64,000 bases of DNA from Salticus scenicus (GCA_963930645.1 OZ005648.1:248721436-248785435); one strand, 5' to 3'; positions 47,161 through 58,277 are shown, counted from the first letter of the stretch. Notes: generated by a model not told the origin, from the sequence alone. Made by a program: numbers and translations.

Positions 47161-47418
47161 GGTATGGTGATACGAATCGATTTGAAGTGCTTAAGACCGA
47201 TTGACTATGCTAAGGTCCGTGGCCTATAGGTAGAGCCTCCTTCCGAGGGGGTCTTTCAAAGGGATCCTAGCCCGTATTTACACGAGTTTCGGAGAAAACC
47301 ACGGAAAATTGCAAACGGCTAGAAAGATGAGCGCGACCTGGGATCGAACCGAGCACTTCCCATCTACCAGCTTTTAGTGCAGAACCGCTCGATCACTGGT
47401 GGGTATGTGATGCGAATC
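47161..47418 (-). mobile_element. tRNA-derived SINE with target duplication
   Basis: On the minus strand an A-box-like GATCGAGCGGTTCTGC (47379-47394) and a perfect B-box GGTTCGATCCC (47340-47350) lie about 30 bp apart, as in RNA polymerase III promoters of tRNA genes. The tRNA-like head is followed by an unrelated body to about 47179. Flanking direct repeats of about 17 bp, GGTATGGTGATACGAATC and GGTATGTGATGCGAATC, mark the insertion. The head does not fold as a complete tRNA, so it is a SINE and not a tRNA gene. Confidence 0.85.
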
Positions 47419-47739
47419 AAAGTAGTGTTTAATTTTTTCGTATGAAGGTAAAGCCTTTTGCAGAAAACACTATCTAAAGTCAATGCATTAAACAGATTTT
47501 CTAGACACCATAGGCGAGTAAAAGTCGCTCTTATGTAATTTAAATCTACTCTTATTTATTTTTTAATCTTAATTTACATATTTTGCGTATTCTAAATCTA
47601 TTCTTAAGACCTTTCTGAAATCTGAACTATTTTCTGACTTGTTTCCGAAGTTTTTTTTTTTTTCTTTCACAAATGTAAAAAAACTCTCAGAATTCTTTTT
47701 ATTTAGATACATATAAATTTAACAGTGTTTTTTTTTTTT

Positions 47740-48000
47740 TCTATTTTCTTATTCATAGTTCTATTATTTAGTTGATATAAGGAATTTGATATAAGGAGTT
47801 GGAATTTTAAGCTGAATGAGCTTAAAAAAATTAGGCCGCCATGCGAAACTATCAAACACGTTAGTGATGTCAAGTAAAAGGGCTTCGAATTTTTCATATT
47901 TAATAAAACAATCGTTAATAAATTATGTTATTCTGATAGGTGGTGGAATGTTTAGGTCTAAAACCAAATTGTTCGGGTTGAAATTGCAAATAATTCAGCT
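47740..48000 (-). pseudogene. Non-LTR retrotransposon reverse transcriptase fragment
   Basis: On the minus strand PEQFGFRPKHSTTYQ (near 47920-47965) is followed, after stops, by FEALLLDITNVFDSFAW (near 47830-47885) and FFKLIQLKIP. These match reverse-transcriptase blocks of Jockey-like LINEs (QFGFR..HST and LLDI..AFD..W). In intact copies the FD of the second block precedes the catalytic region. A frameshift and several stops break the gene, and only about 85 codons remain. The fragment lies inside the hAT-like element. Confidence 0.75.
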
Positions 48001-49048
48001 CCTCTTTATTATTTTTTCCATCTAATTTCAAAAATTTAATTTTCCTATCTTTTCATTCATTATCACAATACAAATCAAAGCATATGTGTATTAAAAATCA
48101 ACATTTTAGTACCTCAGTCAGAGCACTTAATTTTAATTCCCAACTGCGAAGGTTCAACTTGGAAATTGTTTTCAAAGTTTTACTTTAATAACATGAAGAA
48201 AATTCTTCATTTATTTCTTCTATTTTAGACTTGTTCGAAAATTCTGGTGGTAGTTTATTTTAAATCAGTGGAATTTTCTTGCCCCTGAAAGGGTTAAAGT
48301 GTTTTTATGCAAAGTTAAAATCCTTAAAGAAAGTTACTTTCAATTCACAAATGAATATACACATATTCCTTAAAAGAAAGAGAAAAAAAAAATCAAAAAT
48401 TGGCTTATGATTTTCGTTTTTTTTTCCATCCATTTCTTTTCCCCTTAAATTTTGGGTTTCAATTTTGGTGTTTCAATTTTTTTGGCGGCCCACCTTTATC
48501 GGCGGCCCTAAGCGACCGCTTAGGTTCGCCTAATGGTAAAGCGGGCCCTGCTTACTTGATAAATAATTTCTACTGGTGGTCATGTTGAACACCATTCATA
48601 TTAAAATAAATGCACAGTTTAACGTTACGGTGATCTGTTTCATTGCCTGTGTTTTCCAGACTTGCATAAAACGTCTGAAGATGACGTTTGAGCGGCCTCT
48701 TTCGGTTACTTTTTTTTTCTTTTACCACATGGAAAACTAGTATGATGTGACCTCCACAAGACTTTCTTCTACATAATTTTACGCAAAATTCATGTAATAC
48801 ATATTATTTATTAAATTATGAAATTATTTTCCATGATAAATGCAGACGATTTCTATCTGACGAAATTATTATCACTAACAAGGAGAGGTCACGACATGGA
48901 AAATTCAGATCGGGACGAAATTGCGCAGGATTGTAGTATACTATGAGGGTAACAACATATTAAAGCAGTAGGACCCACTATCCACAAAATTTCGAGAAAA
49001 AAGCATTTAAAGTTTCAGTAATCTTTAAATACAAGTTATTTCGTCAGC

Positions 49049-49125
49049 GAGCAAGCGCCCCAGTGGTGTGCTCTTAAAGCGCGAGTCTGCTAGCCAGACG
49101 GCTTGGGTTCGAGGCTACCTGGAGA
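49049..49125 (+). repeat. tRNA-like/SINE head, left arm
   Basis: CAGTGGTGTGCTC (A-box-like, from 49061) and GGGTTCGAGGC (B-box, 49105-49115) are spaced as in tRNA genes. CTGCTAGCCAGACG resembles a D-to-anticodon-to-variable region. A T-run follows at 49133-49154. No closed acceptor stem is formed, so a tRNA-derived repeat is likelier than a functional tRNA. Confidence 0.6.
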
Positions 49126-50127
49126 CAGCTTCTTTTTTTTTTTTTTTTTTTTTTCTTTCTTCTTTAACTTTTTATATAATCTAAACTTTTTATTTATTTT
49201 TACTTTATTTTACAATTCAATTCAAAATTTGAAAATTTTAATAAATTATTTAATTTCTTGAGTATAAAATAACCTTTTCTATTTTTAATATTTAGAACTT
49301 AAAAATACAATAAATTTCTATAGCTTAAAAAATAAAGTTTAGTTTTACAAAACCCTAAATAAAAAACATAAAGAAAACAGACAAATATTTAAATAATTAA
49401 AAAATAAGAAAGCTGCAAACAAAGTGTAAAATAGTTAGCAGGTGTTATTTAAATCTTGGTTTGAGCTTCCTGATTTTGTTTGAATGTGTATAAATTACGC
49501 AAACGTTTCTAGCTTGTTAATAATAAAGGGCAGGTAGAATTTTATTTTGTGCAAGGAAGGATAAAAAAAAAAAAAGTCTTTATCGAAAAAGAAACTATGT
49601 TCATTAACATTTAAAATCTACATTTAAAGATAACATTTCATTACCTGTAATACTAATTTAATAGCATCGTAATCCTATACTATAATTTTTCAAGAAACTG
49701 TATTGGTTGGGGAAGTAATTATTTAATTTGGATAGTAATTATATATGAAATTAAAATGATCATTTCTCTGTATTATTATTATTTTTTTAAATTTAAAAAA
49801 CAAAATGTACTATTGTTTCAAGCATACCTAAAATAAAATAAAATGTATTTCGATAAATAATCAAAAACAGTTTCTTTAGTTTTACCTTATTTTACAGTGA
49901 AAATAAAACTAAAATTAATTTTTTAAGTTATAGAAATTTATTGTATTTTTAAGTTATAAATATTAAAAATAGAAAAGGTTATTTTATACTCAAGAAAATT
50001 AAATAATTTATTAAAATTTTCAAATTTTGAATTGAATTGTAAAATAAAGTAAAAATAAATAAAAAGTTTAGATTACATAAAAAGTTAAAGAAGAAAGAAA
50101 AAAAAAAAAAAAAAAAAGAAGTTGTCT

Positions 50128-50205
50128 CCAGGTAGCCTCGATCCCAAGTCGTCTGGCTAGCAGACTCGAACTTTAGGATCACACCACTGGGGCGCTTGCT
50201 CGCTT
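50128..50205 (-). repeat. tRNA-like/SINE head, right arm
   Basis: This is the inverted copy of 49049-49125. The B-box reads GGGATCGAGGC on the minus strand (50135-50145). The body differs from the left copy at several positions, and GTTCGAG has become GATCGAG, so the arms have drifted. Confidence 0.6.
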
Positions 50206-51017
50206 ACGAAATAACTTGTATGTAAAGATTACTGAAACTTTAAATGCTTTTTTCTCGAAATTTTGTGGATAGTGGGTCCTACTGCTTTAATATGTTGTTA
50301 CCCTCATCGTATACTACAATCCTGCGCAATTTCGTCCCGATCTGAATTTTCCATGTCGTGACCTCTCATTGTAAGTGCTGAAAGAAAGTCAATATTTTGT
50401 CAGTCTGAAGAAATACAATTTTTTCCGTTAAAAAAATGAAAAAATCGATAACTTCGATTTAAATTATCACAGGCCTATGGTTCAACCATTCGTTTTATAG
50501 ATATTGACGAGATCTTTAGAAAAAAACCCTTATTGAAATATGACATCCCGAAGGGGGGGGGGGGGACTTCCAGCGGAGAAAGCGATGCTTGCACATACAC
50601 AAACATTTTCCTCTAGTCTATTACAATTATTATCAATAATTCATATTAATTTTACAACCACACGTTTTAAATAACTCTCATTATGTACATTTATACGAAA
50701 TTTTGCCCTATACTGCCATGTTAAAAATTTAGTAAAAAATGGGATCACAGCGCCACCTGTTGAGATATGGATCACCAAATCTAATCAGCACCAGTTTATG
50801 TCAGGGTCCAACTAAATACCAAGCTTAGTTAAATTTTGTTCATTGGTTCGTGAGATACAGCGCCCAAAACATTAGTGATACACACATAGACACAGACAGA
50901 CCGACACACATTTTTCTAAAAACAGTAAAATCGTGTTCAGGACATCCTAAAACGTGTAAATCCATCAAAAATAAGAGTTCAAAAATTTTTACGAATCCAA
51001 TACTTTCTCTCTATATA

Positions 51018-51965
51018 CAGGCTGTTCGCACATTTTTTAGACGATTTTATTTCGCAGTAAGAAAAAATCGTTTGCATGCAGAATTTTATTTTCACAACAG
51101 TTATATTTTTGGAAGTTTTATTTATCTTCTGATATTTATAATTTCTGTTTAGATGCAAAAATGCGCTTTTAAAATGGCAGTGGATGGAAGGATAGGTTTC
51201 CACTCTTTCCAAAGATAGTTTTTAGTGAAATCGTTATGAAAAGCATTTATCAGGAGAAAAATGGAAAAATGTTGGAACAACAGATGAATCTTGGGTCTAT
51301 TTAAGTGGTTGCAATAAAAAAAGGTCAATTTATTATCACAAAAGTGGAGAAAAAAAATTGCTACATGGCTCAAAGCATCAAAAGAGTTTTTCTAAAGGAT
51401 TTATGATTGCCACTGTTTTTTTCATACAAGCGCAAGATAAAAGCAAAAAAATGTGACAAAAATGTCAAAATCAACTCTAAATACTCTCAAGAACATATTT
51501 TAATTCCAATTTTAAAAAATGAAAATCCAGATCTTTATCCACAATGCTATCAATCCGTTGAACTGTATCAAGACAAAACAAGCAGCCACACATCGCAATC
51601 CGCAATTGCTTTTCTAGAAAAAACTGGAACAAAAAAACGGGAATTAAAACTATACCCTTCACTGACATTCTTGCTAAATCTTCTGATGTATCACTGTTGG
51701 ATTTTTGTGTTTTTCGACTCTTAAAATCAACATTATCCAAACACCGACCTACAAAGCTTTGTGGACTCTGGAAAGCCGTTCAAGAGGAGTAGAAAAATAT
51801 ACCTCTTCCGATATTATAAAAAGCATTAGTATCATAGAAATTATGATGTAGAATGTTAGTTAAGAACAAGGGCTATCAAACTGAACAAATAAAACACGAA
51901 ATATGAGAGAAATTGCTTCAGTACACTCCATCAAAATCGTCTAAAAAATGTGCGAACAGCCTCTG
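51018..51965 (+). mobile_element. mariner-like element inserted in a hairpin loop
   Basis: Terminal inverted repeats of about 30 bp begin CAGGCTGTTCGCACATTTTT at the left. At the right, read inwards, they begin CAGAGGCTGTTCGCAC, a 2-bp length difference. TA flanks both sides (51016-51017 and 51966-51967). The 948-bp element carries a broken transposase gene on the plus strand. Confidence 0.92.
51250..51940 (+). pseudogene. mariner-family transposase pseudogene
   Basis: The gene begins mid-domain: WKNVGTTDESWVYLSG (near 51262) holds the first catalytic Asp. YQDKTSSHTSQSAIAFLEK (near 51564) holds the second. SSDVSLLDFCVFRLLK (near 51677) holds the third acidic position as Asp. GLWKAVQEE follows, then a stop at 51788-51790. 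At least two frameshifts (near 51450 and 51625) and several stops interrupt it. The N-terminal DNA-binding domain is largely missing, matching the short 948-bp element. The enzyme would move the element between TA sites; this copy is dead. Confidence 0.85.
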
Positions 51966-52087
51966 TATAGAAGAAAGTAAAAATAATCCAATATTCCTCT
52001 GATCTGTTTGCACCCGTTATATGACGCGCTCTGTGCATATTATCACAATAAAAAACTTTTTAATGTGAAGGTTATACAAATGTTTCA

Positions 52088-52121
<34 letters not shown>
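52088..52121. repeat. (AAT)n microsatellite
   Basis: About 11 AAT units; the second copy of the surrounding block has AAATAAGAATAAGCC here instead. Confidence 0.95.
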
Positions 52122-52122
<1 letters not shown>

Positions 52123-52384
52123 GCCATGTTATAAATGTATATTGTTTAAGTTAATTTGTGACAGACAATGAAGCCATACAGAACTTAATGTAAAACAAAC
52201 AGAACATTTTTAGAAGAATGGTGAATCCACAACTGTTACATGCCAACGTGCTACACACTACACACAGCTGTAAAGGCATAGTGACGCGTTTTACTTGATT
52301 AATAATTTCTGCTGGTGGCCATGTTGAACACCTTTCATATTAAAATAAATGCACAGTTTAACGTGAACAAAATGTTTTTAAGTT

Positions 52385-52566
52385 TCACAAAATTTGTGAT
52401 ACACACACACAGACACAGACAGATAAAAAGACACACAGATCGACAGACATTTTCTAAAAACAGCAAAATCGTGTTCAGGACATCCTAAAATGTGTAAATC
52501 CATCGAAAACTGGAATTCGAAAATTTTCACGAATCCAATACTTTCTCTGTCTATATATAGAGGAAA
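52385..52566 (+). mobile_element. HINE-like repeat, 3' module only
   Basis: An (ACACAGACACAG)n tract, then GGACATCCTAAAATGTGTAA, CCATCGAAAACTGGAATTCG and the 3' end ACTTTCTCTGTCTATATATA followed by GAGGAAAAT. It is very like the 3' part of the 48737 copy. Confidence 0.8.
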
Positions 52567-53044
52567 ATAAAAAGAATCCAATATTCCTCTGATCATATTT
52601 CCGCAAACCAAAAACTTTTCTTAATTTTTTATTATGAATTTTTGAATTTTGCACCCGTTATATGACGCATTCCGTGCATATTATCACAATAAAAAACGTT
52701 TTAAAGTAAAGGTAATACAATTGCTTCAAAAGAAAAAAAAATAAGAATAAGCCATGTTATAAATGTATACTGTTTAAGCGCATTTGTGACAGACAATGAA
52801 ATCATACATGAACTTAATGCAAAACAAACAGAAATTTTTTAAAAGAATGGTGAATCCACAACTGTTGCATGCCAATGTGCTACACACAGCTGTAAAGGCA
52901 TAGTGACGCGTTTTACTTGATTAATAATTTCTGTATATTGTTTAAAAAATAATAATAAGCCATGTTATAAATGTATCTTGTTTAAGTTCATTTGTGTCAG
53001 ACAATGAAATCATAGACAACATAATGCAAAACAAACAGATGAAT

Positions 53045-53985
53045 AAATTGCTATAACAACCCACAAATATATTTTAAATGTTATTTTTTAAATAACTTTT
53101 CTGCTTTTAGAAATTTGAAAATGAACAATTTCATATAGCAAATTGTTTCAGCGAAGTCAGGTAATTAAATTTAATAAATGTACTATATTTCTTAACTAAA
53201 AATTGAAATAGGTAGTGTTTGTAAACGCTTTTAAAATACTTGGAAGAAGTGCGTATACTAATTTTTAAATGAACAATTTTAAATCTTTTTGAAACATTCG
53301 AAACTTCAAAGACGATTAATTTATGCGTGAATAGAAGAATTTTGCAAACATTCATATTAAATAGTTTATGAAATGAATACAATTTTCATTTTTAAAGAAA
53401 AATAGACGAATTTTATAAAGATGACAGGAATTGAGCAGTTTGAGCCGATTTGATATTATTTCAGCGTGGATAGGCTTTCATAAGCAGTAATCAATTATAA
53501 CTCAACCTATTTTCATTTAGAAAAAGGCAGAACACAGTATGACATATCTGATAATTTAGCTGTAATACCTTCAGATTTTGTATATTTTTTGTCTAAAAAT
53601 GACTTTTATAAGCCAACAAGAAGGAAATATATATATATTTTTTTTCATAACATATATTTATAAAATAAAGAAAAAAAAATAGGAAGAAATGAATTAAAAT
53701 TTTTAACAATGTTTGCTTAAGTATACATGAAAAATATAAAAAAGATTACAAAAAAAATCTAGTTGGCATAGGTGGACACTTCTCAGTTCCCCATCATATG
53801 TATGTTCTCATAAATTTCTAGAGCAAGCCATATTATATTTATGTTAAGAGAAATGAATTTGGTCAAACGCTTGATGTAGTGATAGAATGAAATTCCCGCC
53901 TAATAGGCTACCCACCATTCAGTTCGATATATTTATCTTATTCTAATCTCTTAATCTGTTTTATTGGGGTCAATTTCGTAGTTTA
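53045..53985. other. AT-rich DNA, no recognised feature
   Basis: No repeat ends or coding-like segments. An 83-codon minus-strand frame (53131-53382) has no recognisable features. Confidence 0.5.
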
Positions 53986-53989
53986 TTTT

Positions 53990-55070
53990 TCATGCTACTA
54001 TTTCCAATGCAACAAACCCCAAAATGCATATTTATATGGAATATCGCTCAATTTTGCTATGTTGATAAAATTTCGAATAACTTAAGAAATTTTAGTATTA
54101 GAATTTCTGTAGCCAATCATGTTCAAATAAGCATCAAATATGTTATTACGAAGTTGTCTGATATATTTATGATCTTCAAAATGGATGTTTATGCTCAATT
54201 TTGTCTTATTCTACCACGTTTAGAAAATCTTAAATTCCAAATAACTTAAGAAATTTTAAAATTAAAAAACTCATAGTCGAGGATGTTCATGCCAGTATCC
54301 TAAATGATATTTTAAAAGTGTTCTGACATCTTTACAATGAAAATATCCCTCAAAATGGACGTTTATGCGTAATTTTGTCCTATTCCGCCATATTAAGTAA
54401 ACCGTAAATTTCCAATGATTAACGAAATTTTTAAATTGAAAAATTCATGGTCAAGGATGTTTATCGCAGCATCTTATATAATATTTTAAAAGTAGTCTGA
54501 CATCTTTACGATGAAAATATCTCTCAAAACCGACGTTTATGCGAAATTTTGCCGCATTCTGCCATGATAAGAAATTCGTAAAATTCGAATAATTTGCGAA
54601 ATTTTTAAAATAGAACGTTTACAGTTAAGTATGTTCCTCCCGGCATCAAAACCGATATTTAAAAGCTGTTATTACATCTTTACGATAAAAATATTTCTTT
54701 TCATGAGCGTTTAAGTGAAATTTTACCCTATTCTCCCATGTTAAGAAAATCGCAAATTTTGAATAACTTCTGAAGTTTTTGAATTAGAATGTTGTACATG
54801 ACTAGGGTTCTTGCTAGTGTCATTAATAATATTTTAAAACTGGTCTGATCTCTCTGCGATCGTTTGTTCGTGAGCTACCATGTACATAGGCAACATACCA
54901 ACACATTAACGGACTAACATACTAACAGGCACGGCACCCTACAGACGGATACCATACAAATTTTGTCATTTTCGGATTCCTCACACTTGAAAACGTGTAA
55001 AAAGAGTCAAAAAACCGAGGTCGAAAATTTTCAAGATTACCTAAGTTCCTTATACATATAGGCTGATTGA
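53990..55070 (+). mobile_element. HINE-like repeat with ~174-bp internal array
   Basis: Five diverged units begin near 54011, 54182, 54356, 54530 and 54703 with the pattern GGACGTTTATGCGTAATTTT. Each contains TATTC(T/C)GCCATGTTAAG-like and CTGACATCTTTACGATGAAA-like words. The array is followed by a 3' module: ACTAACATACTAACAGGC, TCACACTTGAAAACGTGTAA and GTCGAAAATTTTCAAG. A weak terminal AAGTTCCTTATACATATAGG closes it. The 3' module is included in the 1.5-kb tandem duplication. Confidence 0.8.
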
Positions 55071-55866
55071 GTACTAAAACATAATTTGTTATTTTGTTTC
55101 TTTATTTTTATTTTATTTTATTTTATTTTACTAATTATAGAAATTCTTTCGTGGAATAATAAAGGAAAATTAAAAATATTGCAATGGGAAAAATGTTATT
55201 GTTATATTATGAACAACTGTTACATGTGTACAAGCTTTACAGGAGTACAACCCTTGAAATATTACATTGTAGAAAGCTTTAAGCATTAGCCATATCAGAA
55301 TGCACAGTTCAGTAAAATGCTTTGCTACAGTAGCACTATCGAATGAAAATTATTCTTTGATAATGAAAATGCATAAAATGAAGTTTAAATAAAACTGATT
55401 TTTTTTTTTTTTTTTTTTTTTTTTCCAAGATGGAATGTTTTTCAGCAATGAGCTTTAATCGCTAAATAGATAAAAATTTTAGTTGATTCTCATTTATATT
55501 TGGCAAAAGAGCTCCCTTTGTTAATGTGTTTATGTTTTTTATAGTTTTCATACATTTTTAGTTAGCATTGACTCATAAGTAATTTTTTTTTCCTTTCTTA
55601 ATCACTACAAGCACAAAAACATATTAATCTTTGACAAAATATTTTGACAGATGTATTTAACAAACATGCAAACATAAAGTTAAAACTTTACTTATTCTAA
55701 TATAAACTAACTTATTTACAATTTTTGTGCTAGTCGAAGATTTAAAGTTATTCTGTGACATAATAAAATGAAGCAATTTTAGATTAATACGATTCTTATT
55801 TGGGAATGTGGTCAATATCCCTGCAAAACGCTATTTTTACAACAAAGAATGTACTATTTATCGAGA

Positions 55867-55900
<34 letters not shown>

Positions 55901-56902
55901 ATTATAACTGTAAACCAGGGGTAATTAGTTCGTGGACCATCGCGTAAAATTTTGCTGCTCGCCACAGAATTCGCGAAATTTATACGGACAGAAATATTAT
56001 ACACGATTATGATATCTGTTAATAAAAAAAAAAAAAAAAAAAAAAAACTAAATGAAAGAAAAGTGAGAAAAGTGAAGAAAAAAAAAACCCATAGATATCG
56101 CCCTCATTATTGTAAATAAAATATTTGACTGTTTTATTGATAATAATTATTATAAATATTTATGTATCGTCCCAAGTGTTTAATTGTGCTGTTGCTAATT
56201 TAAGAATGTAAATAAAAACTAATTTAATGCAAAAGTAAATCATTGTGTTTCAAAATTTCCCTTATATATGTGTGTGTGTGTTTGTACATATACATGCAGT
56301 GAGGCTCCTCTGAATAAAACGTATTCCTAAAGAGACCGACAATATCATCTGGATTGTACAGACTTGTTGTATACAACTATCTCAGCAACTTTCTTTAAAA
56401 TAAAGGTTTGTGTCATCGAGGTTTCAAGTTAACAGGCACGGCACCCTACAGACGGATACCATACAAATTTTGTCATTTTCGGATTCCTCACACTTGAAAA
56501 CGTGTAAAAAGAGTCAAAAAACCGAGGTCGAAAATTTTCAAGATTACCTAAGTTCCTTATACATATAGGCTGATTGAGTACTAAAACATAATTTGTTATT
56601 TTGTTTCTTTATTTTTATTTTATTTTATTTTATTTTACTAATTATAGAAATTCTTTCGTGGAATAATAAAGGAAAATTAAAAATATTGCAATGGGAAAAA
56701 TGTTATTGTTATATTATGAACAACTGTTACATGTGTACAAGCTTTACAGGAGTACAACCCTTGAAATATTACATTGTAGAAAGCTTTAAGCATTAGCCAT
56801 ATCAGAATGCACAGTTCAGTAAAATGCTTTGCTACAGTAGCACTATCGAATGAAAATTATTCTTTGATAATGAAAATGCATAAAATGAAGTTTAAATAAA
56901 AC

Positions 56903-56936
<34 letters not shown>

Positions 56937-57378
56937 CCAAGATGGAATGTTTTTCAGCAATGAGCTTTAATCGCTAAATAGATAAAAATTTTAGTTGATT
57001 CTCATTTATATTTGGCAAAAGAGCTCCCTTTGTTAATGTGTTTATGTTTTTTATAGTTTTCATACATTTTTAGTTAGCATTGACTCATAAGTAATTTTTT
57101 TTTCCTTTCTTAATCACTACAAGCACAAAAACATATTAATCTTTGACAAAATATTTTGACAGATGTATTTAACAAACATGCAAACATAAAGTTAAAACTT
57201 TACTTATTCTAATATAAACTAACTTATTTACAATTTTTGTGCTAGTCGAAGATTTAAAGTTATTCTGTGACATAATAAAATGAAGCAATTTTAGATTAAT
57301 ACGATTCTTATTTGGGAATGTGGTCAATATCCCTGCAAAACGCTATTTTTACAACAAAGAATGTACTATTTATCGAGA

Positions 57379-57414
<36 letters not shown>

Positions 57415-57536
57415 ATTATAACTGTAAACCAGGGGTAATTAGTTCGTGGACCATCGCGTAAAATTTTGCTGCTCGCCACAGAATTCGCGAAATTTATACG
57501 GACAGAAATATTATACACGATTATGATATCTGTTAA

Positions 57537-57567
<31 letters not shown>

Positions 57568-57943
57568 TGAAAGAAAAGTGAGAAAAGTGAAGAAAAAAAA
57601 CCCCATAGATATCGCCCTCATTATTGTAAATAAAATATTTGACTGTTTTATTGATAATAATTATTATAAATATTTATGTATCGTCCCAAGTGTTTAATTG
57701 TGCTGTTGCTAATTTAAGAATGTAAATAAAAACTAATTTAATGCAAAAGTAAATCATTGTGTTTCAAAATTTCCCTTATATATGTGTGTGTGTGTTTGTA
57801 CATATACATGCAGTGAGGCTCCTCTGAATAAAACGTATTCCTAAAGAGACCGACAATATCATCTGGATTGTACAGACTTGTTGTATACAACTATCTCAGC
57901 AACTTTCTTTAAAATAAAGGTTTGTGTCATCGAGGTTTCAAGT
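54924..57943. repeat. Near-identical 1,507-bp tandem duplication
   Basis: AACAGGCACGGCACCCTACA begins the unit at 54924 and again at 56431, a shift of exactly 1,507 bp, and the second copy runs to about 57943. I see differences only in the lengths of the T-run (55401/56908), (AT)n (55869/57382) and A-run (56025/57538), plus one site near 56091/57601. An open frame of 67 codons is identical in both (55086 and 56593) but has no domain. The duplication is very recent, polymorphic or an assembly artefact. Confidence 0.95.
55869..55898. repeat. (AT)n microsatellite
   Basis: About 15 AT units; the counterpart in the second tandem copy (57382-57413) is one or more units longer. Confidence 0.95.
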
Positions 57944-57954
57944 AATACAAAATA

Positions 57955-58220
57955 ATGTTAACACTATTTCGACTTTGAGGAATTAAGAGGCTGGGTCTAG
58001 TCATTAAATCGATCAAGCAATTATAAAAGTTTCTAGTCGAAGACGAGTGAGAAGAGTATTACGTTGAATTAAACGATATAATTGCAACCAATTTCACGTC
58101 TAAGAACCATTAAAGCGCTTCTGTCCGTAATGTAACCCCTTTGTTGCAATTAATAGTATGTGTGGTTGTTTGGATGTTAATTTACTGCAAGACATGTGTC
58201 AGAAAGTTTCCTGGAAAATT
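57955..58220. promoter_or_regulatory. Candidate regulatory block
   Basis: The block contains GTCATTAAATCGATCAAGC (Hox/Exd-like), TGAATTAAACG, TTGCAATTAATAG, TGTGTGGTTGTTTGG (Runx-like TGTGGTT beside a Fox-like TGTTTGG) and AACCCCTTTGTTGC (Sox-like). It is less AT-rich than its flanks and has no open frame or repeat ends. Confidence 0.35.
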
Positions 58221-58277
58221 AGCAAAGATTTTACAGCAGTTAATGCTTATTTTTGTAGATTTCTAGGAATTTTAAAG

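Larger units (their letters stand above)
45135..48550. mobile_element. hAT-like element (3.4 kb) with exact 8-bp target duplication
   Basis: The ends are CAGGGGCCGCTTTACA and, inward from the right, CAGGGCCCGCTTTACC. GGCGGCCCTAAGC occurs near both ends in subterminal positions. The 8-bp CTTACTTG is present at 45127-45134 and 48551-48558. The host repeat exists uninterrupted at about 52205-52370 (TTTTACTTGATTAATAATT), which confirms the insertion point. No hAT transposase is recognisable. The body is AT-rich with a T-run (45345-45376) and carries nested a piggyBac MITE, a tRNA-SINE and a LINE fragment. Confidence 0.9.
48882..50375. repeat. 1.5-kb palindrome with ~455-bp arms, each with a tRNA-like segment
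   Basis: Arms at about 48882-49333 and 49919-50375 are inverted copies at roughly 95% identity, starting GAGAGGTCACGACATGGAAA inward. The spacer of about 585 bp is AT-rich. The whole unit sits inside a HINE-like repeat, so it behaves as an insertion. No target duplication could be identified. It could be a fold-back transposon or two SINE-like copies joined head to head. Confidence 0.88.
48737..51980 (+). mobile_element. HINE-like repeat, CTTTCTTCTATA lineage, interrupted twice
   Basis: The 5' part (48737-48880) has CTAGTATGATGTGACCTCCA, ACTTTCTTCTACATAA and GATAAATGCAGACGATTTC. It is interrupted by a palindrome (48882-50375) and resumes with TCGATAAC and ACCATTCGTTTTATAG words, GCGCCACCTGTTGAG and the core GGACATCCTAAAACGTGTAA. 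The 3' hairpin CTTTCTCTCTATA is split by a mariner at the TA (51018-51965) and closed by TATAGAAGAAAGT at 51966-51978. Confidence 0.85.
51975..53040. repeat. Direct repeat block, two and a fraction copies
   Basis: ATCCAATATTCCTCTGATC recurs at about 51989 and 52575. TTGCACCCGTTATATGACGC, AAGCCATGTTATAAATGTAT and AATGGTGAATCCACAACTGT follow in the same order in both. A third partial copy begins near 52950. Unit length is about 586 bp in the first, which includes a HINE-like 3' module (52385-52566). The AATGGTGAATCC segment is the one interrupted by the hAT-like element at 45135. Confidence 0.85.

Noticed and set aside
47161..47418. A tRNA gene on the minus strand
   Set aside because: A and B boxes are present, but no acceptor stem closes and there is a body plus 17-bp target duplication, so it is a SINE.
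48600..48720. Hammerhead-like CTGAAGATGACG near 48670
   Set aside because: The CTGATGA core is not matched and no GAAA follows at a suitable distance.
55086..56796. Identical 67-codon frames in both tandem copies
   Set aside because: Identity comes from the recent DNA duplication. The peptide begins with a T-rich tract read as Phe/Leu and has no recognisable feature.
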